Counted from the first letter of the stretch, positions 43,740 to 58,116 are shown. The stretch is DNA of 64,000 nt from Begonia masoniana (GCA_022432975.1 CM039515.1:23702923-23766922), one strand, 5' to 3'. Numbers and translations: made by a program. Notes: a model not told the origin generated them from the sequence alone.

Positions 43740-46700
43740 ACCTGAATAATTCTGGATGTTGGTCTATCATGTCTTGCTGGCGCTCTTAAGTTGTCTCCTC
43801 TATGTTCTGGTTATGCCATAAGACTTTTACCAGTGGAACTTCTTTGTTGCGCAATACTTTCACAGCATAGTCTAGGATCCTTACTGGTTTCTCCTCATAA
43901 GTAAGGGTAGGATGAATTTCAATGTTCTGCTGTTCCACAACCTGAGTTGGATCCCGCATAAACTTCTTCAACATGGAAACATGGAACACATTATGGATTC
44001 CTTCCATAGAGGTTGGTAGCTGTAATTGGTAAGCTGTCTTCCCAATCCTTTTCAAGATTGAGAACGGTCCAATAAATCTGGGGTTCAGCTTGCCTATATT
44101 CCCAAATCTCACAACTCCTTTGAATGATGATATCTTAAGAAAAACTTCATCACCTATTTCAAACTCTAATTCTCTGCATCTTCTGTTGGCATAGCTCTTC
44201 TGTCGGCTTTGAGCTGTTAAGATTCTCTGTTGGATGAGGGCAATCTTCTCCACTGTCTATCGCAGCACAATATCAGGACCAAGCAAACGTGCTTCACCAA
44301 CTTCGTCCCAGTACAAAGGAGATCTGCATTTACGTCCATACAATGCTTCATACGGTGCCATTCCTATTGTTGCCTGAAAACTGTTATTATAGGAAAATTC
44401 CACCAATGATAAATATTTACTCCAAGATCCTTGAAAATCTAATATGCATGCACGGAGCATATCTTCTAAGGTCTGAATAGTTCTCTCGGATTGTCCGTCT
44501 GTTTGAGGGTGAAAAGCTGTGCTAAAACTAAGCTGTGTTCCCATAGCCTTGTGCAAACTTTTCCAAAACTTATATGTGAATCTAGAATCCCGATCTGACA
44601 CTATGGTACCTGGAACTCCATGTAACCTAACAATCTCTTGTACATACAATTCAGCAAGCTGATCCATCGAGTAAGTCATTCTCATCAGCAGAAAGTGGGC
44701 AGATTTAGTTAATCGATCAACTATCACCTAGATTGCATCATGTCCCTTTGCTGTTCTAGGCAATCCCACAACAAAGTCCATCGTTATTTGTTTCCATTTC
44801 CATTCAGGAACTGGTAAAGGTTGTAATGTTCCTGCAGGCCTCTGATGTTCAGCTTTAATCTGCTGACAACACAAACATGATCCTACATACTCTGCCACAC
44901 ACCTTTTCATACTTGGCCACCAATAATGTTGTTTGAGGTCCTTGTACATCTTCGTACTTCCAGGGTGGACAGAAAATCTAGAAGAATGTGCTTCAGAAAG
45001 AATCTCATCTCGAAGTTCTTTAATGGCAGGAACAAACCATCTATTTCTAAACTTAAGGATCCCTTCATTGGAATAATTGAAATCTGAGTTAACAGTGGAT
45101 TCGATACTTAATCTGTACTTGTTGCACTCGTCATCATTCGTCTGAGTTTCCTTTATTTTCTCCAGAATAGTAGGCTTTAAGGTTATGGCTGAAAGCATAG
45201 CTGATGCACTGGATACTGCTTCTAGATTAAACATTTGGAATTCTGACTCTAAGGCTAATGGCATATCGAAAATCATAGTTGATGTTGATGTTGTTACTCT
45301 ACTCAAAGCATCTGCCACAACATTTGCTTTGCCGGGATGGTATTTAATCTCAAAATCATAATCCTTTACGAATTGAATTCCAACCATCGACGTTGCCTCA
45401 TATTTAATTCCTTCTGTGTGAAGATATATTTCAGACTTTTATGGTCCGAGAATATTTTACAAGTTTGTCCATACAGATAATGCCTCCAAATCTTAAGTGC
45501 AAATACCACTGCAGCTAATTCCAAGTCATGTGTAGGGTAATTCTTCTCATGAGTTTTCAACTGTCTAGAAGCATAGGCTATTACCTTTCCCTCTTGCATC
45601 AAGACACAGCCAAGTCCAATCTTGGATGTATCACAGTAAATGCTAAATTTACCATTCTCAACGGGAAGTGTTAATATTGGGGCATTGGTTAATTTCTTTT
45701 TCAAGGTCTGGAAACTGAATTCACACTCTTATGTCCAAGCATACTTGACATCTTTCCTTGTTAACCGAGTGAGGGGTGTTGCAATCTTTGAAAATCCTTC
45801 AATAAATTTTCTGTAATATCCTGCTAATCCAAGGAAACTCCGAATATCTGCAGCACTCTTCGGTTAGGGCCACTCCTTGACTACTTGAACCTTGGCTAGA
45901 TCGACAGATATTCCATCTCCAGAGATCACGTGACCAAGAAAGTGAACTCTGTCCAACCAAAACTCACACTTGGAAAACTTGGCATAAAGTTGATGCTGCC
46001 TTAGTAATCCTAACACCAAGCTCAAATGCCTTGCATGATCATCCTCAGTACGCGAGTAGATTAAGATATCATCTATAAACACTATGACGAATTTATCTAA
46101 ATAATCGTGGAACACTCTATTCATAAGGTCCATGAAGGCTGCCGGTGCATTTGTCAATCCAAAGGACATAACCAAAAAGTCATAATGTCCGTACCTTGTG
46201 CGAAAGACAGTCTTTGGAATATCTTCAGATTTAACTTTCAATTGATAGTATCTTGACCTTAGATCAATTTTAGAGAAGACTCTTGCACCATTAAGTTGGT
46301 CGAATAAATCGTCAATCATTGGCAATGGATACTTGTTCTTAACAGTTTGCTTATTTAGTTCCCGATAATCAATGCACATCCGCATCGATCCATCATTCTT
46401 TTTGACAAAAAGGACAGGTACACCCCACGGTGAAAAGCTAGGGCGTATGAACCCTTTCTCCAACAGATCCTCCAACTGCTTCTTTAATTCTTTAAGTTCT
46501 GTTGGTGCTAATCTATATGGATTTTTAGACACAGGCTCGGCGCCGGGGTAAACATCTACAACAAATTCAATTTCTCTATCTGGCGGCAAGCCTGGAAGGT
46601 CATCCAAAAATACTTCTGGAAAGTCTTAGACGACTAAGACATTTTGAGGACTTGCCTTTCCTACAAGTTGTGTGTCTAAAACACTAGCTAAGAAGCACAA

Positions 46701-47219
46701 ATACTCTCCACCTGGGGAAGGTCTAGTTTTAATAGAAATTATCACAGACATTACCTTATTCTTCTTCAAAGCTTGAAAGGTATGTTTCAAACTACCAGGG
46801 GGTTGGAAGCTAACTATTCCAGTCCTACAATCAATTGTGGCGTGGTGTTTAAACAATCAGTTCATTCCTTGGATTACATAAAATCCCATTATATCCATAA
46901 TGATGAGATCAGCAGGTAGATCCTGGTTTCCTACTAACACAATACAATTAAACATCACTCGGCTAGAGTGCATGCATTCAATAGAGGGTAACGCGACATT
47001 AAACATATGTTCAGATGGCATAGGTTGTACATCTAGCTTAACAGCAAATGCAGATGCTATAAGTGAATGCGTCGCACCAGAATCTATCAAAGTAAAAGCA
47101 GGTATAGAGTTGATCAATATAGTACCTGACACTACAGCGAGCTGTTCCTCACCCGACTCCATCATGGAGAATATCCTCGGTTTAATCATAGCCGGGCCAC
47201 TCTTAAAAGTTGGGCAGTC
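43740..47219 (-). pseudogene. family C Pol (protease, RT, RNase H, integrase, chromodomain)
   Basis: Minus-strand order by plus coordinates. Protease is at 46857-47219 (TLIDSGATHSL, then LVGNQDLPADLIIMDI). RT is at 45864-46607 ([20 protein letters not shown]). RNase H is at 45366-45704 ([36 protein letters not shown]). The integrase zinc finger and core are at 44257-45387 ([36 protein letters not shown]). The C-terminus and chromodomain are at 43786-44253 (PLVKVLWHNQNIEETT). In-frame stops fall where relatives have Trp, Gln or Arg (for example at 44728, 45864, 46626), and there is a frameshift near 45380. RNase H is complete here, unlike family A. Confidence 0.9.
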
Positions 47220-48241
47220 TCTGTTAATATGGCCGACCTTGTTACAATTGTAGCATCTGGTGATTCTGGGCTTCGGGCATTCTTTTAACGTGTGTCCAAC
47301 CTCCTCATAGTGAAACACTTCTCAAAGCCCAATCTACACTCGCCCGGGTGGTTCTTCAAACACTTAGGACACTGGAAAAATTTCTTGGCATTCTGTATTT
47401 TCCCTCCTGTTCCCTGGCTATTCTGGCCTTCACTAGGTCTCTTCATTCCTCTTTGTTGGTGTGGCTGAATAAACTTTTGTGGGACCTCCTTTAGTCCAGC
47501 ACACTTCCTTTCAGCTTCTTCCACTTCCAGAGCAGTGGACACAACTTCCCTGAATGTCAAGCCTTTAATACCACAAAATTTAACTCCTCGGTAAATTTCT
47601 GGCTTCAGTCCATGCATAAATTTGAACACCTTATCCTCATCCTTGTGAGCGAAATGCCCAGCAAACCTGGACAGGGACTCGAATTGCCTACTGTACTCGG
47701 CCACAGACCCTGTCTGCTTCAAGTTCAGAAACTCCAACTTCTTTGCGGTCTGGATAGTGCTGTTAAAATACTTCTCATAGAAAATTTCCTTGAATTGTGA
47801 CCAAGGCATCGCCAAAACATCAGTGGTGGTCTCTATTGTTTCCTACCAGAGTTGAGCATCACCAGCCAAATGAAATGTTGCCAACGTGACCTTGTCTCCT
47901 TCTCCAATGTTGGTGCACCTAAACATACTCTCAATCTTCCTAAGCCACCCTTTAGCAATAACCGAATCAGATGACTATCCATTAAACGTGGGTGGTCGTA
48001 GCCTCCTGAATCTATCTCCAGAATGTTCATTGCTAGAACTCGAGTTGGCACTTCCCTGTACCTCTCGGTTCAACGGCACTCCTAACTGATCGGACTGCTA
48101 ACGCACTAGGTCTGTTTGCTGACGCACCAAATCTGTCAGCTGCCTAATCACGCTAGGATCTTCTTCACGTCCCAGATTCGGTATCTCTCTTGGTACTCTT
48201 GGTCTTCCTGGTCGTCTAGACATCTTACTAGATTCCTGCAT
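47220..48241 (-). pseudogene. family C Gag
   Basis: The likely start is the ATG complementary to 48239-48241. Stops occur in the first 110 codons (near 48100, 47980 and 47850). The capsid core is open in 47285-47815 (YEKYFNSTIQTAKK, LKQTGSVAEYSRQF), then CPKCLKNHPGEC. A frameshift near 47320 precedes the second knuckle, CYNCNKVGHINRDC. Same domain order as families A, B and D. Confidence 0.85.
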
Positions 48242-48362
48242 AGGGTTAACTACTCTCATAAACATCTAATAATTAAGGCTAACATAAACACTTACAGTTG
48301 TTGGAGTACTCCCATGCGACGATCGGCATTGATGAGTAATCTTTTGAACGGTTTAACTGAAT

Positions 48363-48377
48363 GTCTCTGGTACCATA
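48363..48377 (-). other. primer-binding site, element C
   Basis: On the minus strand TATGGTACCAGAGAC lies next to the end of the right-hand (5') LTR and resembles the tRNA-iMet-complementary site. Confidence 0.75.
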
Positions 48378-48378
48378 C

Positions 48379-50452
48379 TGTAACGCCCCGAGTTTTTTGA
48401 ACCCGGTTCGCTACACAAGATACTGAACCGAACTATGACTTTTTGAGAAAATTTTAAAATTTCATTCAATGATCAAGATTTAACTCTTAAAACGTTAATA
48501 CTTGCAGCGGAAAAATCATCGTATAAAAACAATATTTATTAAATAGTTAAAATATTCAAGACAGTTGGTTGAAAGAGAAAAGAAAACAGAACACATCGAC
48601 CGATCACTAAACGACAAAAGTCTTTTACTCACAAACAGAACAGAACACATCGACCGGTCACTAAACGACAAAACACCTCTACCGCACAGACCACGTGATA
48701 TCCATGCGATTTAAATAATTCGGCAGACGACGTCTACCGCTCATAAACGACAAACATTCTCAGCCTACATCTTCCGATTACAAAACGACAAGGCTACAAA
48801 AGACTTATGCCGAAGACATCTACCGATGGCTTCTACTAGAGACATTTTCTGATGGCTTCTACTGAAGACATCTTCCGATTACAAAACGACAAGGCTACTA
48901 AAGACTTATGCCGAAGATATCTACCGATGGCTTCTACTGGAGACATCTTCCGATGGCTTCTACTGAAGACATCTTCCGATGACGTCAGTCGGATGATTCA
49001 ATCCTCCAACATCAACCGGTGGACAAAACACTCAACATCCACCGGTGAACTTCATTCACCGATGGTTGAACTTACAAATTTCACTCAAATACATTAAAAA
49101 ACAACCTGACCCTAGGTAGCTTCTGAAATCCAACAATTAACCATTTGAAACCAACATTTGTATCCTTATCTAATAAAAATCTCAAATTAGCAATTTGTAA
49201 CAAAACCAAATCAGATTTTCATAACAGGAGGAACTCAAGTATTCTAAATCCTTCAGCTATTACTATCGTCAAAATCCTCTGCACTCCTCAACAGAACATC
49301 AGAAAATTAGACTCTACATACAGACAGTAGTTAGACCGCCTCATCAGTTCGCCAAGTCGAGGCATGAATGTGCACCCCTAACCAGCCTATTCCTCAACAT
49401 GCTCAGAAAACACACCTGCAGTCACTTCTTCACCTATATCACAAAACTCATCTATTAGCCTAATGCTAAGTAAGTAAAGCAATAATGAAATAGAATACTG
49501 AAACATAAATTCCTAAACATGCAGTTTCTACTTTCTCATCTCTGTTGCATATGCATTCGTTTTTGATCTGATCCCCCTGTGAAATTGGAAGTTGGATCAC
49601 TTCTCCCAAAGTCATACATCCTCTCTCTCAATTAAGGGGCGGATTAGTTCCCTTAACAACTGTTCAGATCTCCCTGTGAAATTGGGAGTTGGATAACTTC
49701 TACCAAAGTATAAATCCCTTCATAAGTTAAGGGGCGGATTAGTTCCCTTAATAGTTTATCTGTTACAGTCTGTTCATTCCTTACCATACCATTTCATGTA
49801 AATTCATTTTCGCATACTTTCAAAATATGATGCATGACATACAAACACATTCAAGCAAACATGATCCTACTGTTTTGTGATGTAGGCCCGAAGGCCCAAA
49901 TATACTTCACTTACCTGGTCTCTTGGAGATTATCTGGTTGTTAGCTACTTAGGATGTCTGCTCACCTATAATCATAAACAGAGCACCGCATTACTAAACT
50001 TTATTCTAAACTATTTAGAAATTTTAGGGAAACTAGCTGGAAGTCCTGTTCGTCGAGCATTCCTGGTTCTCCCCAAAACCTGAAACTAACTCTCACTCAC
50101 AGCATTCACGAACACTCCCCTACAATCTCTCTGTTATCTAATCACTAAAACAGCAAGTAAAATGGAACAAAACTCACCTAGAATGGAGAAAATCAGAGAG
50201 GAAAATGTCGGAAGGAAGCCTGCTGAGCTGAGCTGAAAATCAACGAAGGGAAATGGTAATAGGGTGGCGACTACTGTGCATTAAACGCAGAACTTCTTCC
50301 CTTAAATAGGTTATCCACTTTATATCTTAATTTACCATTATGCCCTCGCCTAGTCACTCATTAGCCTAATCACTAATTTCTCCCAATTTCATCTATAAAA
50401 CATTCACTACTAGTTTTCAAAATAAGTTGGCTCAATGAAACCGGGTGCTACA
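48379..50452 (-). repeat. 5' LTR of element C
   Basis: 2074 bp, TGTAACGCCCCG to GGGTGCTACA in plus orientation, colinear with 41661-43699. Differences from the other LTR are scattered substitutions and a short insertion near 49985-50010. It contains the same intron-like module, hairpin blocks and CATC..GATG repeats. Confidence 0.9.
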
Positions 50453-52349
50453 AAATGTTATAGATGTGGTGAAGTCGGCCATTTTGTCAGAGATTGCCCA
50501 AAGTCGAGCCGAGATCAGTTGAGTGGAGACCAGAGGAGGGTTATGCCGAGGATCTTTGTATTTATCGAGCCTAGTAATATCGACGATGAGGCTCAGCCCT
50601 CGGTGATAGCAGGTACTATATTGATTATGGGCATAGCTGTATTTTCTTTGATAGACACGGTGGCTACGCACTCTTTTGTTTCCACTGCTTGTGTGTCTAG
50701 ACTGAAGCTTGTGCCTGAGTTAGCAGAGTGCGAATATAGTGTGATGCTACCTTTAGGAGAGCGTATGCAGTCAGGTCAAGTTGTCCAGTATAATATTGTC
50801 TCAGTTGGGAACAGTACCCTCTATGCTCGCCTGATTGTTATGGGCATAGAGATCTACGATATTATCTTAGGGATGGACTGTTTATCACAGCACTTCGCCA
50901 CCATCGATTGTCGATCCGGGATTGTGACCTTTCGACCCACGGGTAAAGCCGAGTTTTCTTATCAGGCGATGAACAGATTGAGTGAATCACCTATTTCCTA
51001 CTCCATGAAGGTCAACGAGCAGTTTAAAGGTGAGTGCTCTATTTATTTGGCCACAGTAGTTGATACTCAGTTGCTCAACGGAGTAAAGCCGAGTGACATT
51101 CCTATAGTCATAGAATTCTTTGAGATATTCCTTGATGATCTTCCTGGATTACCTCCGGACAAGGAGATCGAATTTATCATTGATGTATATCCGAGCTCCG
51201 CGCCAGTATCTAAGAATCCATATAGATTGGCGCCTGCTGAATTGAGAGAGTTGAAAACTCAGCTTGAAGAGTTGCTAGATAATGGTTTCATCCAACTCAG
51301 TTTTTCACCCTGGGGTGCGCCCGTTCTATTTGTCAAGAAGAAAGACGGGACCCTCAGAATGTGTGTGGATTATAGGGAGCAGAATAAGCTTACAGTGAAG
51401 AATAAGTATCTACTGCCTCGGATAGATGATTTATTTGATCAGCTGCAAGGTGCTCGAGTGTTTTCCAGGATTGACCTACGCTCGGGTTACTATCAGTTGA
51501 AGGTCTGGAAGGAAGATGTTCAGAAAACGGCGTTCCGAACGAGATACGGGCATTATGAGTTTCTTGTTATGTCTTTTGGACTTACTAATGCCCCTGCAGC
51601 GTTTATGGATTTGATGAACCGCGTCTTCAAGGATTATCTAGATAAGTTCGTTGTGGTTTTCATCGACGACATTCTGATTTATTCTAAGACGAAGGAAGAG
51701 CATGAAGAGCAATTACGGATTGTTCTAGGGATCTTACAACGACACCAGCTATATCCGAAGTTCTCCAAATGCAAATTTTGGCTGGATAGGGTCAGTTTTC
51801 TTGGGCATATTATATCAAAAGAAGGGGTTTCTGTGGATCCGAGTAAAATTCAGGTGGTCAGAGATTGGCCACAGCCCAAGAACGTGCGAGAGGTACGTGG
51901 ATTTCTCGGGTTGGCTGGATATTACCGGAAGTTTATAGAGAGATTTTTGAAGATTGCAGTTTCTCTTTCACGCTTGACTCGGAAGAATGAGAAGTTTATA
52001 TGGTCGACTGCTTGTGACAACAGTTTTATGGAGTTAAAAGAGAGATTGACCACAGCTCCAGTGTTGACATTACCTGTTGAAGGTGACAAGTTCAACATAT
52101 ATTGTGATGCATCTGGAGTTGGGCTTGGATGTGTGCTTATGCAGGAAAGGAAGGTTATCACGTATGCTTCTCGGCAGTTGAAGCCATATGAGCAGAACTA
52201 TCCTACGCATGATCTGGAGTTAGCAACAGTGGTCTTCGCAATGAAGATTTGGAGACATTATTTATATGGGCAGCAGTGCGAGATATTTTCTGACCACAAA
52301 AGCTTGAAGTATTTATTTACGCAAAAGGAGCTTAATATGTGACAGAGAA
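50453..52349 (+). pseudogene. family B Pol part 1 (zinc knuckle, protease, RT, RNase H)
   Basis: A long open frame resumes at the element C junction. It has [14 protein letters not shown], then a protease site reading [11 protein letters not shown], where Val replaces the usual Gly of D-T/S-G-A. RT ([22 protein letters not shown]) and RNase H ([38 protein letters not shown]) follow. TGA at 52340-52342 stands for the Arg of NMRQRRW. Element D interrupts seven bases later and the frame continues at 61489. The Gly-to-Val change would be expected to disable the protease. Confidence 0.9.
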
Positions 52350-54604
52350 TGTAACGACCCCAATTGGAGTCGCCACGAAATTCATAACTTAACCTCTTAA
52401 TCAATCGGTTCTTACTTCATGCACCTCGTTCATTATTAGTGTTATATTTTTTTTACAAACATCTCCTCAGCTGCATCTGTCGATGGAGTCATAGACTCAC
52501 ATCGACCGATGGTCACGTGCCCACCACGCGACACATCTGTTTTTCAAACATCTCATAGACTGCATCTGCCGATGGAGTAATAGGCTCACATCGACCGGTG
52601 GCAGAACATCTTCCGATCACTAGACGACAAAATAGTTCTCACATCAACGGGTATTTTGAATACCTTACATCTACCGATCGCTAGACGACAAAATAACTCT
52701 TATATCATCCGGTATTTGAAATACCTTACATCTACCGATCGCTAGACGACAAAATAACTCCTATATCATCCGGTATTTGAAATACCTTACATCAACAGAT
52801 CGCTATGTGCAATTCACGTGTTCACTTAATACACCTTCCGATAGAGAACATCTATCGGTGGATGCAAGCTTATACATCTCTTCATACATCTTCCAATAGG
52901 GAACATCTATCGGTGGATGCAAGCTTATACATCATCCGATGGAGTACAGCTATCTGTGAGCATAGCTATGCACAGACTTCTAACTTCATTGACTAATCGC
53001 TCTTATAAATGAAGACCAGAGGCTCATCCAGAAACATTTAGTGGAAGACTTAACAACAGGTCATTTAATAATCCTTATAATCAATCCCAGACTCAGTAGT
53101 CAACCAAACAATTTCAAAACTCAATATTATAAAAATAAACTCATCTTGCTTAAACTACCATATTCTTAATCATAATAAAATCATAGAGCATTAACCAGGG
53201 GTCTCAATCGCCATCCAGCCACGGAATTGCACCCTGAACACCTTCCAGCAACCCTACTCAGACATCATCATTAGCTTTGGAATCCTCACCTGATATCTCG
53301 TCACCTACATCATGAGGTTTAAACTATAAGCATAATGCTTAGTAAGGAATGCAATGCTAACATGTATACGTAAATGCATAGTTACAATATAATCATGTTC
53401 ATGATCGTTTCTTGCTCTTTTCTTGTTCTTATTCGTGTTCTTGTTCATCACTTTCATCGTATGGATTAAGGAAGGATTTGTGCCGTAAAGAGGAATTGAC
53501 AGTGCAAGTGTACATAGTCCCTTTCGGGCCGTATTCATGGTTCTTCTCTTTGGATAGTGACATATGCCAAACCGCCCCCAACTCTCACTTAATCCGGTTG
53601 CATAAGTTTCATATTCGTTGTCATATCTTGTTCATGGAAAAACATGCTCATAAAATATTTTCCTATGCTTGAAAAGTAAATCATGATGCATGACATGGAT
53701 GCTCTTGAATCATCAAACTATAGAAGGTATCATACTAGAACAGTCGACTTCACAGACTCTACCAGAACGTCTCATAACAAGACTCTTAACATCCATAAAT
53801 CATCCAAATACAAGGAATCTCACTAACAAAAAACAAACATCAGACAACTGAAACCTACTTAATATCTTTGTGATGTAGGGCCCTATTAGCCAGAAGTCTT
53901 AATACATTCACTTACCTGGTGTCCTTCGCAAATGAAAAACTCCTTTCAAATCTTCTTCACTTGAATCATTTCACATTACCATGTTAAAATAAAATCCTAA
54001 TAATGCTAACCTAAATTATCCTAATGCTTATCCTACTCGTATTTTCTACATTCATCAGCCGAGCACCTTGTGTGCGTGGATTAAATTTCTACAATCTAAA
54101 TAACCAGATTAAACCCAGTAACGAATCGCATATAGCTATCTAAATGACCAGAATCAATTCAGAAATGCCTTTACTAAACGCGCATTAGAAATGATCCTAT
54201 TATTACGCCGCCATTAAAGAATCTGAAACCTCGGGTTCTAACCGGAAACAGAGCTCAAAGAGATAACCCGTAACTACATTCACTGAGTCTTACCTGGTAG
54301 GCTGAGTATCAGCGAGAACGAAGGAGAATCGGCTGTTGATGAAGAAGGCTACCTGCTGGGAGAGAGGGTTCTGGGAGGAGGGAAATCGTCGAGAGTAAAT
54401 GTGTTGGCTACAGTGAGGTTTAATTGGGGTTTAAAGTTTCCACTTTCTACTTATACTAGATAAGTTCCTCCCTAATTACAATTCTGCCACTACAATAGTG
54501 ATCCAATAAGCTTTGGCATATAATTATTAGATAAAAGGTCAAATAAAGAGGTGACCGTTAATTCCGTTAAGAAAATCACCTGACTGAGAACGTCGGGTGT
54601 TACA
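52350..54604 (-). repeat. 3' LTR of element D
   Basis: TGTAACGACCCC to CGGGTGTTACA in plus orientation. The minus-strand intron-like interval runs from donor 53915 to acceptor 53305, with GGGCCCTACATCAC as box 1. Between 52640 and 52800 a unit of about 61 bp is repeated 2.5 times, each with GGTATTT-G-AAATACC. At 52832-52940 a second repeat pairs CCGATAGA with TCTATCGG. On the minus strand the LTR starts after the purine tract AAGGAGGGGTGGA. Confidence 0.92.
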
Positions 54605-54609
54605 TCCAC

Positions 54610-57600
54610 CCCTCCTTAAACAAAATTTTCGTCCCCGAAAATTGATCAAACGAAGAGCTCCGGATATTTGTCCAACATATCTTGTTGTCGTTCCCATGTG
54701 GCTTCTTCAACTCCGTGGTTTAACTATAAGACCTTAACCAAAGGAATTTCCTTATTCCTCAAAGTCTTTACTGCAGATTCTAAAATTTGCACTGGCTTCT
54801 CTTCATACACTAATGTTGGCTCAATTTTGACATCCACTGGCTTAACCACATGTGTAGGATCCCGTATGCATTTTCTCAACATAGACACGTGAAAAACATT
54901 GTGAACTTTCTCCAGTGAAAGAGGCAATTGCAGTCTATAAGCTGTGCTGCCGATTCTTTCCAAGACAGGGAAAGGTCTAACGAATCGCGGGTTAAGCTTT
55001 CCCTTCTTGCCAAATCTAAGTACTCCCTTAAATGGTGAAATCTTTAAAAATTCATCATCCCCGACGGAGAACTCCAGATCTCTCCTCCTTTGGTCTGCAT
55101 AACTTTTCTGTTGGCTTTGCGCAGTAATCATTCTTTTCCTAATAATGACAATCTTGTCAGACATCTGTTGCAAGATCTCGGGGCCTAGGAGTTTTGCTTC
55201 ACCGACCTCATCCCAGTACAAAGGTTACCTGCACTTTCTGCCGTAAAGTACTTCATAAGGTGTCATACCTATGGTGGATTGGTAGCTATTGTTGTAAGCA
55301 AACTCAACCAAGGGCAAGTATCGACTCCACGACGCCTGAAACTCTAACACATAAGCCCTTAACCTATCTTCAAGTATTTGAATAGTCCTCTCAGACTGCC
55401 CGTCGATTTGAGGGTGGAAGGCGGTGCTGAAGGATAACTTTGTTCCTAATGTGCCTTGCAAACTTTGCCAAAACCTTGAGGTGAATCGAGGATCACGATC
55501 GGAGACAATAGTTAAGGGAATCCCATGCAATCTGATAATCTTTTGAATGTACAGGTTAGCAAGCTGGTCCATTGAAAATGTCATTCTTACTGGCATAAAG
55601 TGCGCTGATTTTGTCATTCTGTCTACCACAACCCAAATACTATCATGTCCTTTGATTGGCTTTGGTAATCCTACTACAAAATCCATGACAATGTTTTCCC
55701 ACTTCCATTCAGGAATCGGTAAGGGTTGAAGAGTACCTCCTGGGCGTTGGTGTTCTGCTTTAACTTGTTGGCAAATCAAGCATGACTCTACAAACTTGGC
55801 CACATCCCTCTTTAAGTTTGGCCACCAATAATGTAGCTTCAAGTCCCGATACATCTAGGTGCTACCCGGATGCACAGAAAAGGGAGAAGAATGAGCTTCA
55901 GCCAAGATCAACTCACGCAACTCCTTAACACTCGGAATGTACCATCGATCCCTAAATTTCAAAATACTGTCATTAGAGAGGCTGAACTCAGAGGAGGCGT
56001 CCTTTAACTTACTCATCATACTAATATTCTCCTTTGAATCCATCTGCTGTGCCTCTCTGATCTTATCCAGAATGGTTGGTTGAATGGTTAGAGTAGCAAG
56101 AAGGCTCGACAACTCATGAACTAAATCCAATTCGAACTTTTGAACCTTCTGCCTCAAAGGTACTGATATGGTTGATACTGTAGGCTGCATTGTCTTTGTC
56201 ATTCTGCTTAGTGCATCAGCCACGGCATTGGCCTTACCAGGATGATACTTAATTTCAAAGTCATAATCTTTAACAAATTCTAACCAACGTCTCTGCCTCA
56301 TGTTTAATTCCTTTTGAGTAAAGAGATATTTCAGGCTCTTATAGTCGGAAAACACCTCACACTGCTGACCATACAAGTAGTGCCTCCATATCTTTAATGC
56401 AAACACAACAGCAGCTAACTCCAAATCGTGAGTGGGGTAGTTCTGCTCATAACTCTTCATCTGTCTAGAGGCATACGCTACAACCTTACCATCTTGCATC
56501 AAAACACACCCCAGACCAATTTTTGATGCATCACAGTAAACACTAAACTTCCCTTCTTCGGTTGGAAGAGTCAAAAGCGGGGCTGATGTCAACTTCAGTT
56601 TAAGTGTCTAGAAGCCGTGTTCACAAGCTTCGGTCCAAGAGTACTTGGTGTCCTTCTTTGTTAAATTAGTTAAAGGCTTAACTATTATCGAAAATCCCTT
56701 AATAAACTTCCTATAATAGCCTGCCAAACCAAGAAAACTACGGACTTCACTGGCATTTCTTGGCTGTGGCCAGTCCTTAACAGCTTGAATCTTGGTTGGA
56801 TCTACTGATATGCCCTCAGCAGAGATGACATGGCCTAAAAAGTTAACCTTATCCAGCCAGAATTTACACTTGGACAATTTGGCATAAAGTTGTTGTTGTT
56901 TCAGGGTTGTCCAAACTACTCTTAAGTGTTCTTCGTGGTCAGCTTCAGTCCATGAGTATATAAGAATATCATCTATGAATACAATCACAAACTTGTCCAA
57001 ATATTCACGAAACACACGGTTCATCAAATCCATAAAAGCTGCAGGTGCATTGGTTAATCCAAACGACATCACAAGGAATTCATAATGTCCATAACGGGTC
57101 CTAAAAGCTGTCTTAGGTATATCTTCCTCCTTAACTTTCAGTTGGTCGTACCCCGAACGCAAGTCAATCTTTGAAAACACTTTAGCTCCTTGTAATTGGT
57201 CAAACAAGTCGTCGATTTGGGGCAAGGGGTACTTATTCTTAATTGTCAGCTTGTTCAGTTCTCGGTAATCTATGCACATCCTTAGTGAACCATTTTTCTT
57301 CTTAAGGAATAACACAGGTGCACCCCAGAGAGAACTACTAGCGCATATAAATCCCTTGTCTACTAATTCCTGTAGTTGGACTTTTAATTCCTTCAGCTCA
57401 ACAGGTGTCATGCAATAGGGGTTCTTAGATACGGGTAAAGCCTCGGGATATGTATCGATTATAAACTCTATTTCTCGATCAGGTGGTAATCCTGGCAAAT
57501 CATCCAAAAATACCTCAGGGAATTCTCGGACAACAGGAATATCTTGTAATTCTATCTTATTCTTCACCCGAACATCCATTATACTAGCTAGGTAACTCTC

Positions 57601-58116
57601 ACAACCGCCATTCAATATCCGTTGAGTTTCTAGTGAGGATATAATCGGTATTTTACTTATCTTAGGGATAGCTTGAAAGGTATACTGATCTCCATTCGGG
57701 GGTCTGAATTCAACCAAACCAGACCTACAACTTATCGCAGCATGGTGTCTGAATAACCAATCCATTCCCAGTATAACTTCATACCCCTCCATGTCAATTA
57801 CTATAAATTCTGCATATAACTTCTTATCTCCTAAAGACACAATATCACCTCTCAATATCTATTCATAATACAAGGACTTTCCTGATGGCAACTTTACACT
57901 ATATGGCCTATCTGCTGGTAAGTAATCTAACTTATGCTTACACGCAAATAAGGTTGCAATAAATGAGTGTGTGGCTCCCGTGTCTATAAGTGTATAAGCA
58001 GAAACACCGCAGATCATAATCGTACCTGTGATGACCGTATGCTGCATGGTATCTTCATCTTCCATCATAGCAAAGACTCGGGGCATTACTCTTGCTCGAT
58101 TTGGGTCAGGTGGCAT
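54610..58116 (-). pseudogene. family D Pol (protease, RT, RNase H, integrase, chromodomain), near-intact
   Basis: Minus-strand pieces by plus coordinates: protease 57859-58116 (TLIDTGATHSF); RT 56608-57855 ([22 protein letters not shown]); RNase H and interdomain 55855-56592 ([33 protein letters not shown]); integrase 55225-55854 ([47 protein letters not shown]); C-terminus and chromodomain 54724-55221 and on to about 54620. The pieces are parted mostly by single stop codons in one frame, with few frameshifts. Cys/Trp substitutions in RT (for example YSWTE) also mark decay. Confidence 0.92.

Larger units (their letters stand above)
41661..50452 (-). mobile_element. chromovirus (Tekay/Del-like) LTR retrotransposon, family C, complete structure
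   Basis: 8792 bp flanked by aaatg (41656-41660 and 50453-50457). It has two LTRs of 2039 and 2074 bp, a PBS next to the right LTR, and gag and pol on the minus strand. The LTRs are highly similar by eye, so the insertion is relatively young. All major domains are present, but stop codons at several Trp, Gln and Arg positions inactivate it. It is inserted in family B gag. Confidence 0.94.
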
